Made by a program: the position numbers and the translations under genes. A stretch of DNA of 7,492 nt from an uncultured Bacilli bacterium (lineage in GTDB: Bacteria > Bacillota_I > Bacilli_A > RFN20 > CAG-288). Below the pieces are notes generated by a model. It had not been told where the DNA came from. It saw only the letters and a list, made by a program, of their open reading frames with translations, and did not search any database. The DNA lies in assembly GCA_948525355.1 (NCBI GenBank), contig CAOSOP010000056.1, positions 1 through 7,492 of the forward strand. Direction: 5' to 3'. Within the stretch, counting starts at the first letter, position 1. The number at the start of each line of letters is the position of its first letter. Positions 7,380-7,492 of this stretch are shown piece after piece.

Positions 7380-7492
7380 CCTCGCCTCCACCGTCCACCG
7401 CTCCCCCGAGGACGTCGCCCCAGGCGAAGGACGAGGCGGTGGAATAGGAGGTGGGGCGCCGCTACGATATGACTACACAGCTCCTGGATATT
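7380..7492. repeat. GC-rich inverted repeat, right copy
   Basis: This is the partner of the left repeat in opposite orientation, about 65% GC. Its 7403-7421 is the exact reverse complement of 78-96. It can fold: CCTCC (7385-7389) pairs with GGAGG (7447-7451), and TCCACCGC (7394-7401) pairs perfectly with GCGGTGGA (7436-7443), with an internal loop between the stems. The conserved 19-nt core lies in the apical region, not in the stem. The copy reaches the window edge, so its outer boundary is unknown. It sits about 150 nt upstream of uvrA and outside any gene I can support. Confidence 0.75.

Overview
The window holds five AT-rich housekeeping genes, all on the minus strand, between two short GC-rich ends. 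In transcription order they are uvrA (nucleotide excision repair), hprK (HPr kinase/phosphorylase), lgt (lipoprotein diacylglyceryl transferase), one reading frame joining a PpaX-type HAD phosphatase to a thioredoxin-reductase-like flavoprotein (ppaX-trxB), and whiA. This is a condensed form of the conserved Bacillota neighbourhood uvrA-hprK-lgt-ppaX-...-trxB-rapZ-yvcK-whiA. The low GC, the Lys/Ile/Asn-rich proteins and the compaction suggest a reduced member of Bacilli (an RF39-like, Erysipelotrichales-like or Acholeplasma-like lineage). hprK, lgt and ppaX-trxB all end in TGA inside ATGA overlaps with the next gene, so UGA is a stop codon here. That argues against a Mycoplasma/Spiroplasma with UGA=Trp. 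The taxonomic placement is inference.

Layout: 1-121 is a GC-rich repeat (about 67% GC over 1-120) ending 2 nt from the whiA stop. 122-4387 plus uvrA (to 7228) is a tight coding block: a 24-nt gap between uvrA and hprK, then three successive 4-nt overlaps. 7229-7379 is a very AT-rich leader with the probable uvrA promoter. 7380-7492 is a second GC-rich copy (about 65% GC over 7381-7492), inverted relative to the first. I see no intrinsic terminator after whiA and no RNA genes or CRISPR array.

Functionally, HprK phosphorylates HPr on serine and removes the phosphate by phosphorolysis, releasing pyrophosphate. PpaX is the pyrophosphatase associated with that reaction in Bacillus, so their proximity makes sense. 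Lgt, TrxB and WhiA are long-standing neighbours rather than pathway partners.

Most worth a second look: (1) the diverged inverted GC-rich repeats at both ends, each running outward into an aligned ATG; (2) the in-frame PpaX-TrxB fusion that still contains a perfect internal Shine-Dalgarno and start codon for TrxB; (3) a TrxB domain that keeps its FAD motifs and redox CxxC but has lost both NADPH-binding signatures, as in ferredoxin-dependent flavin thioredoxin reductases. I found no convincing multi-gene defence or mobile system inside the window.
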